Source: Clostridium estertheticum
GTDB lineage: Bacteria; Bacillota; Clostridia; Clostridiales; Clostridiaceae
Direction: 5' to 3'
Assembly (NCBI RefSeq): GCF_011065935.2
Contig: NZ_JAAMNH020000001.1
Span: 2,997,001 to 3,061,000 of the forward strand
Length of the DNA stretch: 64,000 nucleotides
Position numbers and translations under genes: made by a program. The notes below the pieces were generated by a model. That model was not told the DNA's origin. It saw only the letters and a list, made by a program, of their open reading frames with translations, and made no database searches. Shown piece by piece: positions 7,667 through 15,135 of the stretch. Each line of letters starts with the position of its first letter. The first letter of the stretch is position 1.

Positions 7667-8785
7667 TTACCTGTAATATGCAATAATATCTTCTACTGAA
7701 TTCAAACCAAAGTTTTGAGGTAATGGAAGATTTTTTATATCTTTCCCTTCAAATTTACCCTCCACATAATATTCAACCCCAGTAACCTTCTCAAACCACA
7801 TAAGGATTTTATCAATTAATGGAATTTCAACTCCAACTATTTCGCAAAAACCCTTTATAATGCAAAGTCCAAATGGAAAATCCTCCAAAAAGTATCTTGA
7901 TTTAAAATCAGGAATATACCCCTCCTCAATTAATACCATTGGTGATTGGATGTTTTTAAGCGCAATAATACTGCTCACTTTCGCAGTCATTTGCTGTGGT
8001 GTTTCTGCTCCAAAATAATCTCTTACAAAACCAACCTTCTTTAAATCAACTGTCTTAAGCTTACGGCACAATGACTGTACCTCTTCATCACAATCAATTA
8101 AAATTGTTGAAGCTTCATCCGTCCATTCAGTATAGAAATTAATCATCCTATCAAAGTAAGTTCCTTCAGTGTAATTGTGAAACAATTCATAAAGTCTTGC
8201 AGTATGGAGGATTGGATTAGCTGGTGTAAGTGCAACATGAAGATAATTTGGTAGTGGATTACACTTCAAATCAAGTAAATCCTCCAGTACCTTACATACT
8301 TCTACATTGTTTGAGGCAGGAATAGTTGCTATAAAAAGTTCTTTTTTCTTACCTAAGTCATACACAGATTTCCCGTACTCCTTTAATCTAGCTATACCAT
8401 AAACCCTCTGAAATCCAAACAGCGTGTGACCACTCTCAATAAGTTCGTTGCAATAGAATTCGCTGCCACCATTACCTGGCATCACGCCAATCCATGCTCC
8501 TACTTTAAGAAAAGGCTTTACCTTCTGTATGGTTCTATTAAACATATAGGATGGAAGAGTAGATATAATGATATCAGCACCACTGATTACTTCCGCAGGA
8601 TTACTTGATATCACATCCACCTTTCCTGAGTACTTAAATGTGCCATCATTATCACAAACCTCAATTATATTACTCCAATCATCTGGTCTAGAAGTCAATA
8701 AACGGACAGAAATATCCTCTTTCCGTCCTAGTTCACCCATTAAAAGTGTACCAATATTTCCACCACCTAAAATACATATATTCAT
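7667..8785 (-). CDS. NAD/NADP octopine/nopaline dehydrogenase-family protein
   Basis: The 372-residue protein has an N-terminal Rossmann fold (ICILGGGNIGTLLMGELG) and a helical C-terminal domain. The C-terminal part contains NYLHVALTPANPILHTARLYELF, close to the conserved N-x-x-x-H-P region of opine dehydrogenases. The family reductively joins an amino acid to an alpha-keto acid, or oxidises the opine. The gene stands alone, about 1.5 kb from the ornithine catabolic cluster. A link to amino-acid metabolism is plausible, but the substrate cannot be read. The ATG at 8785 has an AGGAGG ribosome binding site. Confidence 0.75.
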   Translation of the reverse strand: MNICILGGGNIGTLLMGELGRKEDISVRLLTSRPDDWSNIIEVCDNDGTFKYSGKVDVISSNPAEVISGADIIISTLPSYMFNRTIQKVKPFLKVGAWIGVMPGNGGSEFYCNELIESGHTLFGFQRVYGIARLKEYGKSVYDLGKKKELFIATIPASNNVEVCKVLEDLLDLKCNPLPNYLHVALTPANPILHTARLYELFHNYTEGTYFDRMINFYTEWTDEASTILIDCDEEVQSLCRKLKTVDLKKVGFVRDYFGAETPQQMTAKVSSIIALKNIQSPMVLIEEGYIPDFKSRYFLEDFPFGLCIIKGFCEIVGVEIPLIDKILMWFEKVTGVEYYVEGKFEGKDIKNLPLPQNFGLNSVEDIIAYYR

Positions 8786-9173
8786 GTTTTTTCCTCCTAA
8801 ATTCTATTTAATTATGTTAAATCTTATTTTAATTTAATAGATTTCACTTTAGTTCCAATAAAAAATCCCAAAATAATTTTCAGTGTTATTATTCTCACTA
8901 TGCCTCTATTATATCATATAAGCTCATTTAACCCCAGAATAAATAACTATATTAAATAAGCTTAGTTTTTCTCTATTTTACTTACAATTACATGCCATAA
9001 TAGATACTTTTCAGAAAAAATTATAACAGTTATATATGCAAATACTGTAGATAGATTTAATAATAAACTGGATATTTGCAATAGAACGAATAAAAAGTCT
9101 GTATTTTTTAATAAGGAAAATGTTGAAACATATTGCAAAAATTATTTAATTAAACCATTTTAAATATTACAAA

Positions 9174-9283
9174 ACCACAAAAAATAACACCGTTTTAAGT
9201 CCGGTGTTATTTGTAAATATCTTTATGTGTCAGTCACATGAACTTTGAAAATAATTATGAACACTTCTCTAAACTTTATTTAT
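9174..9283. repeat. Intergenic repeat, copy A
   Basis: This segment and 10157-10306 share, in the same order, a hairpin beginning AAATAACACCG, the sequence TGTTATTTGTAAATAT, an identical 19-mer TTATGTGTCAGTCACATGA, and a block resembling ATGAACACTCTCTAAACTTTA. Copy A lies downstream of the HAD gene. Relative to copy B it lacks an insertion of about 36 bases. Confidence 0.75.
9182..9212. terminator. Hairpin in repeat copy A
   Basis: An 11-bp perfect stem (AAATAACACCG) surrounds a 9-base loop. A-rich sequence on the left gives a T tract on the minus strand, so it can terminate leftward transcription. Confidence 0.65.
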
Positions 9284-9302
9284 GATATTAACTTTCCCTG
9301 CA

Positions 9303-9345
9303 TTAAAAAACACTATCAAAGGTTGAAAACTTTGACAATGTTTTT
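9303..9345 (-). terminator. Terminator of the HAD phosphatase gene
   Basis: AAAAACATTGTCAAAG pairs with CTTTGATAGTGTTTTT, with one mismatch, directly after the stop codon at 9349. On the minus strand a T run follows. Confidence 0.7.
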
Positions 9346-9348
9346 GAT

Positions 9349-10002
9349 TTATTTACTTAACTTTATATAATTCACTTCTTTAAAACTATTTATCTCTAAA
9401 TCCGCCATGGAAATATCTTGACTACCAGCAGGATCACTATTGATTCCTACACACTTCATACCTGCTTTTTTAGCCGCACGAACCCCATTATGAGAATCCT
9501 CAATAACTACACAATTTTCAGGGCTTTCCCCAAGCTTTTCTGATGCCAAAAGAAATATGTCTGGTTCAGGCTTGCTTTTCTTTACATAGTCACCGGTAAC
9601 AAAAACTTCAAAATATTCTTCTATTTGAAATTTTTTTGCTATAGCCTCAATTACATTCAGAGGTGATGATGAGGCAATGGCTAGATTTACTCCATTCTCG
9701 TGCAAGTCTTGTATTAGCTCTTTTACCCCCTCAATAAGGGTTATTTCGCATTCATCTGAATTAAGATATTCAAAATATTGGCTTCTATCATATTCAATTA
9801 ATTCATCAAGTGGTTGATTAAGCTTATATTTATTTTTTAGAGCATCCCACATATAATGAGAGGTTGCTCCTACAAAAGAGTGATGCTCGTCTTCTGTAAC
9901 CTCTATGCCTAATTTTTTATAAGTCTCATTTTCCAGTTTCATATGTGTAGGTTCACTATCAATAATTACTCCATCCATATCAAAGATAACTGCTTTTAAC
10001 AT
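9349..10002 (-). CDS. HAD-superfamily phosphatase, beta-phosphoglucomutase-like
   Basis: The 217-residue protein has the HAD motifs in order: IFDMDGVIIDSEP with the nucleophile Asp near residue 8, ASSSPLNV (motif II Ser), KKSKPEPDIF (motif III Lys) and CVVIEDSHNGVRAAKKAG (motif IV acidic pair). The cap insertion between motifs I and II is helical (class I), as in beta-phosphoglucomutase and small-sugar phosphatases. The exact substrate is not readable. The gene has its own sigma-A-like promoter and its own terminator. It is flanked on both sides by copies of the same intergenic repeat, which sets it apart from the ornithine cluster. Confidence 0.82.
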   Translation of the reverse strand: MLKAVIFDMDGVIIDSEPTHMKLENETYKKLGIEVTEDEHHSFVGATSHYMWDALKNKYKLNQPLDELIEYDRSQYFEYLNSDECEITLIEGVKELIQDLHENGVNLAIASSSPLNVIEAIAKKFQIEEYFEVFVTGDYVKKSKPEPDIFLLASEKLGESPENCVVIEDSHNGVRAAKKAGMKCVGINSDPAGSQDISMADLEINSFKEVNYIKLSK

Positions 10003-10084
10003 AAAATCACCATCCTGTTATTTTTTATTATAGCCTCTGAGACACCTCATAAACATATTTAAAGCACAATCTAGTACAAAGTAC

Positions 10085-10114
10085 ATAATAGACCTTTTAT
10101 TTGCAGCATGTCAA
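10085..10114 (-). promoter_or_regulatory. Sigma-A-type promoter of the HAD gene
   Basis: On the minus strand TTGACA and TATTAT are separated by 18 bases, about 75 nt upstream of the start codon. Confidence 0.65.
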
Positions 10115-10156
10115 TAATTAATAGCTTTCCCTTAATCAATATTTAATTCTACAAAA

Positions 10157-10306
10157 AACCAAAAAATAACACCGTTATCAATACAGTGTTATTTGTAAAT
10201 ATTTAAATTATAGGGGGAGCCTATTCATTAATAGTAATCCATTTATGTGTCAGTCACATGACAACTATGATAATGATTTATGAACACTCTCCCTAAAGTT
10301 TATTTG
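10157..10306. repeat. Intergenic repeat, copy B
   Basis: This is the counterpart of 9174-9283. It overlaps the last codons of ord and carries an extra ~36 bases (10207-10243) between the hairpin and the identical 19-mer. Confidence 0.75.
10164..10194 (-). terminator. Hairpin in repeat copy B, after the first ord gene
   Basis: AAATAACAC pairs with GTGTTATTT. On the minus strand a TTTTTTGGTTTTTT tract follows, which fits an intrinsic terminator for the ornithine operon end. Confidence 0.6.
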
Positions 10307-11343
10307 TAATAATTAACTTGCTCTGCGAAACTATTTTCTATACTATGAGGAATTGGAAAATCCATCATTGTTTTAATCCCTGCGCTGCTAGCAATAACTT
10401 GTGGAATCATATTTACAGCTATAGCAATAGTTCCTATTCCACCAGGTGTTTCAGGTTTTATTGCTAAATGAAGATCTGCATCGCCTTTTATATATATGTA
10501 ATCACCAGTGTCCACTCCTTCACTCTCTGGTTGTATTTGTTGTTGCTGTTCTAAAGTTATAATTGGTATTCCTTTTATTGTAGCTATAGCTATATGGTTA
10601 CACCCAGCTACCATACCTGGTTCTACCCTAATACAGGGAGTTTCCCTATGAGTATTTGATATTATCGGTTCGCGAGTTTCTGTTATCTCGTCATACTCTA
10701 GTCCTAATGCTTTTGCAATCATTGGTATAGATTGTGCAAAGCCTACATGACCAACTATTGACCCATTTTCAATTCCTGCTTCAAATTCTTCTGGAGCTAA
10801 ACCAACACCTTGAGTACTCATTACAGTTGGACCAAATGGAGATAAATCACTTATCCTTTCTGCTCTAATAGAGTCTACACTTCTGCAAGCAGCAGACAAG
10901 CTAATAATTAATGTATCTAAAACAAATCCCGGATTAACCCCTGTACCTAAAATTGTAACATTATTTTCTTTTGAGAGTCTATCCATTTCTAGTGAGAGTT
11001 CTTTTTCAACAATGTAGGGATAAGACATTTCTTCCGCAATTGTAATGCAGTTTTTTCCACTTTCTACTATTGCTCTTATTGCTGGATATACTCCTTCAAC
11101 AAAAGAATCTATAGCAAGAATAACTATATCCGCTTTTGCTTCACTCATTAGTGTTTCTGCCTCATCACTAACAAGTACACCTAAATTTTCAGTGCTTAAA
11201 ACTTGTCCTAAATCCTTACCTAATTTTGACGGATCCTTATCTATGGCACCTACAATTTCAATACCCTTTTTAGTAAGAACCATTTTACCAATACCAGTTC
11301 CCATTGCCCCAAGTCCCCAAAGGATAACTTTTATGTTTTCCAT
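10300..11343 (-). CDS. ord: 2,4-diaminopentanoate dehydrogenase (paralogue 1)
   Basis: The 347-residue enzyme oxidatively deaminates (2R,4S)-2,4-diaminopentanoate to 2-amino-4-oxopentanoate with NAD(P). It opens with a Rossmann motif (VILWGLGAMGTGIGKMVL) and is shaped like a dihydrodipicolinate reductase relative, with VNPGFVLDTL and DTGDYIYIKGDADLHLAIKPETPGGIGTIA regions shared with the second copy. It is separated from the second ord gene by a strong terminator (11451-11495). It may therefore be expressed at a lower level or from its own promoter. The two copies differ at roughly half of aligned positions by eye, so this is an old duplication. Confidence 0.82.
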   Translation of the reverse strand: MENIKVILWGLGAMGTGIGKMVLTKKGIEIVGAIDKDPSKLGKDLGQVLSTENLGVLVSDEAETLMSEAKADIVILAIDSFVEGVYPAIRAIVESGKNCITIAEEMSYPYIVEKELSLEMDRLSKENNVTILGTGVNPGFVLDTLIISLSAACRSVDSIRAERISDLSPFGPTVMSTQGVGLAPEEFEAGIENGSIVGHVGFAQSIPMIAKALGLEYDEITETREPIISNTHRETPCIRVEPGMVAGCNHIAIATIKGIPIITLEQQQQIQPESEGVDTGDYIYIKGDADLHLAIKPETPGGIGTIAIAVNMIPQVIASSAGIKTMMDFPIPHSIENSFAEQVNYYK

Positions 11344-11450
11344 TCAAATAAATCCCCCTTGCTTAATTTAATCATATACTCCAATACTTTAAGAATATCA
11401 CGAATATTTATAATTTTCTTATTATTTATTACCCGAAATTTCAGTTGGTA

Positions 11451-11495
11451 TTTTTAAACCACATTCCTATTGAATGCAGGAATGTGGTTTAAAAA
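11451..11495. terminator. Strong terminator between the two ord genes
   Basis: An 18-bp perfect stem (TTTTTAAACCACATTCCT and complement) encloses a 9-base loop, with A/T tracts on each side. It is downstream of the second ord gene and upstream of the first. Confidence 0.85.
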
Positions 11496-11539
11496 TAATC
11501 CACTTAATTGTACTTAGTGAAACATTTGGGTGCTTGTTT

Positions 11540-12595
11540 CTATTTTCTCACTTTTATTAAATCTCTAACATCTCCTATGATAGCTCTTGGGACTGGTAAA
11601 TCCAGCATTGTTTTGAGACCTGGCTCTGAATTCATTACTAGTGGAATCATGTTAACACATATAGCTATTGTAGCAATTCCTCCTGGTATTTCTGGTTTTA
11701 TTTGAAGGTTCAAGTTTGGAACTCCTTTAATTGTTATATAATCTCCAGTATCAATATTCTCCATTTCTGGTTTGATTTGTTGAGGATGTTCCATTGTTAT
11801 AAACAATTTATCTCCAAAATCTGCAAATCCTAATTGTTTACATCCAGCAACGTCTCCAGCCTTTACGGAAACAATATCTGTGCTACGTGGAATAGTTGTA
11901 AGAATTGGTGATTTTTCCTGTCTAATATTACTTAACTTAATATTAAACGCTTCTTCAAACATTCCAAAAGATTGTAAAAAGCCAACGTGTCCATCTATTG
12001 TGTTGTCAATAACCCCTTGTATAAATTCTTCTTTTTTGAGTCCTATACCTTGCTCAACCATAACAGCCTTGCCAAAGCAGGCTAAATCATTAACTCTAGT
12101 AGCATTTATGCTTTCTACTGTATCAGAAACTCCTGTAAGCATTATAGCAACTAAATCCATTATAAATCCAGGGTTTACTCCAGTTCCTAATATAGAAATC
12201 TTATTTTCTTTAGCAATTCTGTCCATTTCATCTGATAATTCAGGATCTAGTGCTCTTGGGTAGGACATTTCTTCAGCTGTTGTTACAATATCCATTCCAG
12301 CAACAGCTGCCATTTTTATTAAAGGAAATACAACTTTTGTAAAGGAAGCTGTAGCCATAAGGCAAACATCTGCATAGCCCTTCTTTATAACATCTTCAGC
12401 ATTTTTTGTAACTATACAAGAGTTATCTTCATTAGCTTCAACACCTAGTACTTCATAAAGCTTTTTACCAACTTTACTGGGATCCATGTCAATAGCACCT
12501 ACTATAGTAAATCCTGATTTACCCAGGACCATTGTAGCAATACCACTACCCATTACACCCAATCCCCAAACTACTACTCTTATTTTATTTTTCAT
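11540..12595 (-). CDS. ord: 2,4-diaminopentanoate dehydrogenase (paralogue 2)
   Basis: This 351-residue relative of the neighbouring Ord has the same fold and motifs: VVWGLGVMGSGIATMVLG, GTGVNPGFIMDLVAI, GHVGFLQSFGMF and DTGDYITIKGVPNLNLQIKPEIPGG. It follows the racemase gene with a ~50-nt gap and precedes the strong terminator. It is thus the last gene firmly in the sigma-54-driven ornithine operon. Which paralogue is the main enzyme is not decidable from sequence; differing cofactor preference or stereospecificity is possible. Confidence 0.82.
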   Translation of the reverse strand: MKNKIRVVVWGLGVMGSGIATMVLGKSGFTIVGAIDMDPSKVGKKLYEVLGVEANEDNSCIVTKNAEDVIKKGYADVCLMATASFTKVVFPLIKMAAVAGMDIVTTAEEMSYPRALDPELSDEMDRIAKENKISILGTGVNPGFIMDLVAIMLTGVSDTVESINATRVNDLACFGKAVMVEQGIGLKKEEFIQGVIDNTIDGHVGFLQSFGMFEEAFNIKLSNIRQEKSPILTTIPRSTDIVSVKAGDVAGCKQLGFADFGDKLFITMEHPQQIKPEMENIDTGDYITIKGVPNLNLQIKPEIPGGIATIAICVNMIPLVMNSEPGLKTMLDLPVPRAIIGDVRDLIKVRK

Positions 12596-12646
12596 AATAT
12601 TTTCCTCCTAAACAATTTTTATATTTTAGCTATATGATTAAATTCA

Positions 12647-13717
12647 TTAATTATTGTAATATTTTTCAATATATGCAGAAGTCATTGCGGCCATTAAGCA
12701 TCCATAATCTACATTAAAATCCACTATATCTCCAACTGATAACTCTTTTTTACAATCAGTTATATCTATAATTAGATGATCACTACTTGCGCCAAAAACA
12801 CTTATATCAGAGTCCACTGGAACTAAGCCTTCCAGTCTTATATCTTGTCTTCCTACTGCTACAATAGCTCTTTTTCTTATTCCTAAATCTTCAAAATGAG
12901 GAGTATTGCCAAAAGCGTCCACTCCTATTTTGCCTGTTGGGATTGTTGGTTTATTCTTTATTTCAACTATCTCACCCTTCAAAATAAAAGCATCTTCATA
13001 ACAATTTTCCACGACTTCTCCGTAAGCCGTTTCTCTACCAAGAAGTATTGATTCTCCAATTCTAAGCTGAGTAATTTCTTTTGGCATAGTATTATTAATA
13101 ACCATATAAAGGCTGCTAGAATTTCCACCTGAAATTAAAGGTAAACTTATATGGAAGGTTTTTTCTATATCCCCTTTTAACTTTATTAATATGCCTAAGT
13201 TTTCACTATCAGGAATTACTCCACCATAGCAAGTAACATTGGTGCCCAGTCCAATTAATTTAATGTTATCTAATTTTAATATTTCACTCACAGTGGAAGC
13301 TGCATCCTGGATTAACACACCTTCTCTTAAATCCCCTATATCTACCATTAGAATAATATTATGAGTTTTATTTAAATCTTTTGCAGCTATTGATAAGGCC
13401 CTAATTGTAGCAAGTTCTGAATTTAAGCTTGTATCACTATACCTAACAATTTCATAAGCTTCGCTAATCATTGGAATTCTAATCATCAATTTTTTACAGT
13501 CTAAATCTTTAGATTTTTTCAAATTTGAAATTCTAGAATCCGCAACACCTTTAATTCCAGACTTAAGTATAGCTTCTGTAATAGGACTTTGAGCACAGAA
13601 CACTTTAGTTACCGAGGCAACCTCTATATGCACTTTATCACACAGGTCTAAGATTGTTTTTGCATTATGTGTTAACTTCCCTAAATCTACGTCCACACAA
13701 GGGTAATTTTTTTTCAT
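12647..13717 (-). CDS. orr: Ornithine racemase (PLP-dependent, alanine racemase fold)
   Basis: The 356-residue enzyme converts L-ornithine to D-ornithine, the substrate of the aminomutase. It has the alanine-racemase N-terminal TIM barrel with the PLP lysine in VTKVFCAQSP near residue 38, followed by GVADSRISNLKK and a glycine-rich phosphate-binding segment (LISGGNSSSLY). It lies four bases from the MutL-like gene, clearly in the same operon. The operon identifies the substrate, since the family also includes other amino-acid racemases. Confidence 0.85.
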   Translation of the reverse strand: MKKNYPCVDVDLGKLTHNAKTILDLCDKVHIEVASVTKVFCAQSPITEAILKSGIKGVADSRISNLKKSKDLDCKKLMIRIPMISEAYEIVRYSDTSLNSELATIRALSIAAKDLNKTHNIILMVDIGDLREGVLIQDAASTVSEILKLDNIKLIGLGTNVTCYGGVIPDSENLGILIKLKGDIEKTFHISLPLISGGNSSSLYMVINNTMPKEITQLRIGESILLGRETAYGEVVENCYEDAFILKGEIVEIKNKPTIPTGKIGVDAFGNTPHFEDLGIRKRAIVAVGRQDIRLEGLVPVDSDISVFGASSDHLIIDITDCKKELSVGDIVDFNVDYGCLMAAMTSAYIEKYYNN

Positions 13718-13721
13718 ATGA

Positions 13722-15119
13722 TTACGCTCCTTTTTCTAAACAGTTGCTAACTTCATTAATTTCCATATCTTTTGTTATGCCTAAACTTTGACTTAATAAT
13801 GCTTTAGCTACTTCACTATTTTCTCTACTTAAAACTCCTGCGCAGGCCATAATATAATTTTTGTCCAGGAGTACTTTAGCACCTTTTTTAGGTAGCATTG
13901 TAACTTCATCCTTTAAGTATCTAATTCCTAGGAGCATGTCTTCACCTTTAGGAAGTCTTGTTAATGCACCACCAGTTCCTATAATATATTTAACCTCAGA
14001 TAAATCCTTACCATAAGCCACAAAACCGCTTTCCCCATCATATTTCCTTTTTATAAATCCCACATGCCTACTTATTGCAACATCAAGTGCTTTTTTAGTT
14101 AGCATGCAACTTGCATTTATATCTTCTACTTCTGTGGGAATGGGTTTTATGTGCTTAGTTATGTGCTCTTTAGTAAATTCACCTAAATCTCTTTGGTCAA
14201 GTAAATCTATTACATTTTTACTGTTAATGAAAACCCCAAGATCTCCTTCTACAGTTCTTTTAGCCTTTGGTTCAGGATTTACTAGCATATCCAAAACTAC
14301 AGTACTTCCATCAGTAACAGAATGTACATCTGTAGTAGCACCACCTATATCAAAAACTACTAAATCACCTATGATATCGTATAAAACTTTTGAACTTTCC
14401 ATAACCGCTCCTGGAGTTGGCATTATGCTTCCATTTACCATTTCCTTTATTTTATTCATTCCAGGCGCTTTTACGATATTCTTTTCAAAAGCCTCTTGTA
14501 TTATTTTTCTTGCTGGTTCAACATTTAAGGTATCTACCATTGGATAAACGTTATCAATCAAATAAATCTCTTGTCCCTCAAATATATCTTTTATTTCTTC
14601 TTGATTTTCGATGTTTCCACAATATACAATAGGAATGCTAAATTTTTCAGCGCTTATAAGTTCTGCATTATAAAGAGCTGTTTCTCTTTCACCATAATCC
14701 GTGCCCCCAGCAATCATTATCATGTTGGGGTTTATTTCATGGATTCTCTTTAAATCACTTTTTCTCATCTTGCCAGCAGTAACCATTTTTATGATACCAC
14801 CAGCACCCAGCGCGGCTTCTCTTGCAGCCTTAACAGTCATCTGTTCCATTAGTCCATGAACAGTTATACGAAGACCCCCTGCTGCACTTGAAGTTGCGAG
14901 CATCCTATCCCAGGTAAGTGATTCTTCAATTTGATTTTCTATATCTTTTACTGCATTTTTGAGGCCTATAGTTACATCACCATCTAATACTGTAGTACAG
15001 CTTTTACCTTGAAAAGGTATATTTACAACAACGCGGCCCTTATCGTCATAGGAGGCATTAAAAGCTGTAACTAGAGTAGTGGTGCTACCTATTTCAGCAA
15101 CTAGATAATCTACCTTCAA
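13722..15119 (-). CDS. MutL/GlmL-family ATPase, probable aminomutase reactivase
   Basis: The 465-residue protein belongs to the GlmL/MutL group of ASKHA ATPases found beside AdoCbl-dependent mutases. Phosphate-binding segments are visible: VAEIGSTTTLVTAF at the N-terminus, MIAGGTDYG, VVFDIGGATTDVHSV near residue 254, and IIGTGGALTR. In such systems the partner removes damaged cobalamin or helps load it; that role here is inferred from family and position. It lies 16 nt after oraE. The equivalent gene accompanies ornithine aminomutase genes in Clostridium sticklandii, as I recall the cluster. Confidence 0.8.
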   Translation of the reverse strand: MKVDYLVAEIGSTTTLVTAFNASYDDKGRVVVNIPFQGKSCTTVLDGDVTIGLKNAVKDIENQIEESLTWDRMLATSSAAGGLRITVHGLMEQMTVKAAREAALGAGGIIKMVTAGKMRKSDLKRIHEINPNMIMIAGGTDYGERETALYNAELISAEKFSIPIVYCGNIENQEEIKDIFEGQEIYLIDNVYPMVDTLNVEPARKIIQEAFEKNIVKAPGMNKIKEMVNGSIMPTPGAVMESSKVLYDIIGDLVVFDIGGATTDVHSVTDGSTVVLDMLVNPEPKAKRTVEGDLGVFINSKNVIDLLDQRDLGEFTKEHITKHIKPIPTEVEDINASCMLTKKALDVAISRHVGFIKRKYDGESGFVAYGKDLSEVKYIIGTGGALTRLPKGEDMLLGIRYLKDEVTMLPKKGAKVLLDKNYIMACAGVLSRENSEVAKALLSQSLGITKDMEINEVSNCLEKGA

Positions 15120-15135
15120 GTGAATTTCCTCCCTT

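Larger units (their letters stand above)
8786..9348. other. Gap of ~560 bases without an intact gene
   Basis: The left part is very AT-rich. On the plus strand a ~65-codon open stretch ends at about 9163. It has no ATG/GTG/TTG start and its reading contains SEKIITVIYANTVDRFNNKL; I do not recognise it and it may be another relic. The right part contains a copy of the duplicated intergenic sequence (9174-9283) and two hairpins. Confidence 0.5.

Noticed and set aside
8966..9163. Plus-strand open stretch of ~65 codons ending KNYLIKPF
   Set aside because: It has no acceptable start codon or ribosome binding site and I cannot match it to a family; recorded only within the gap description.
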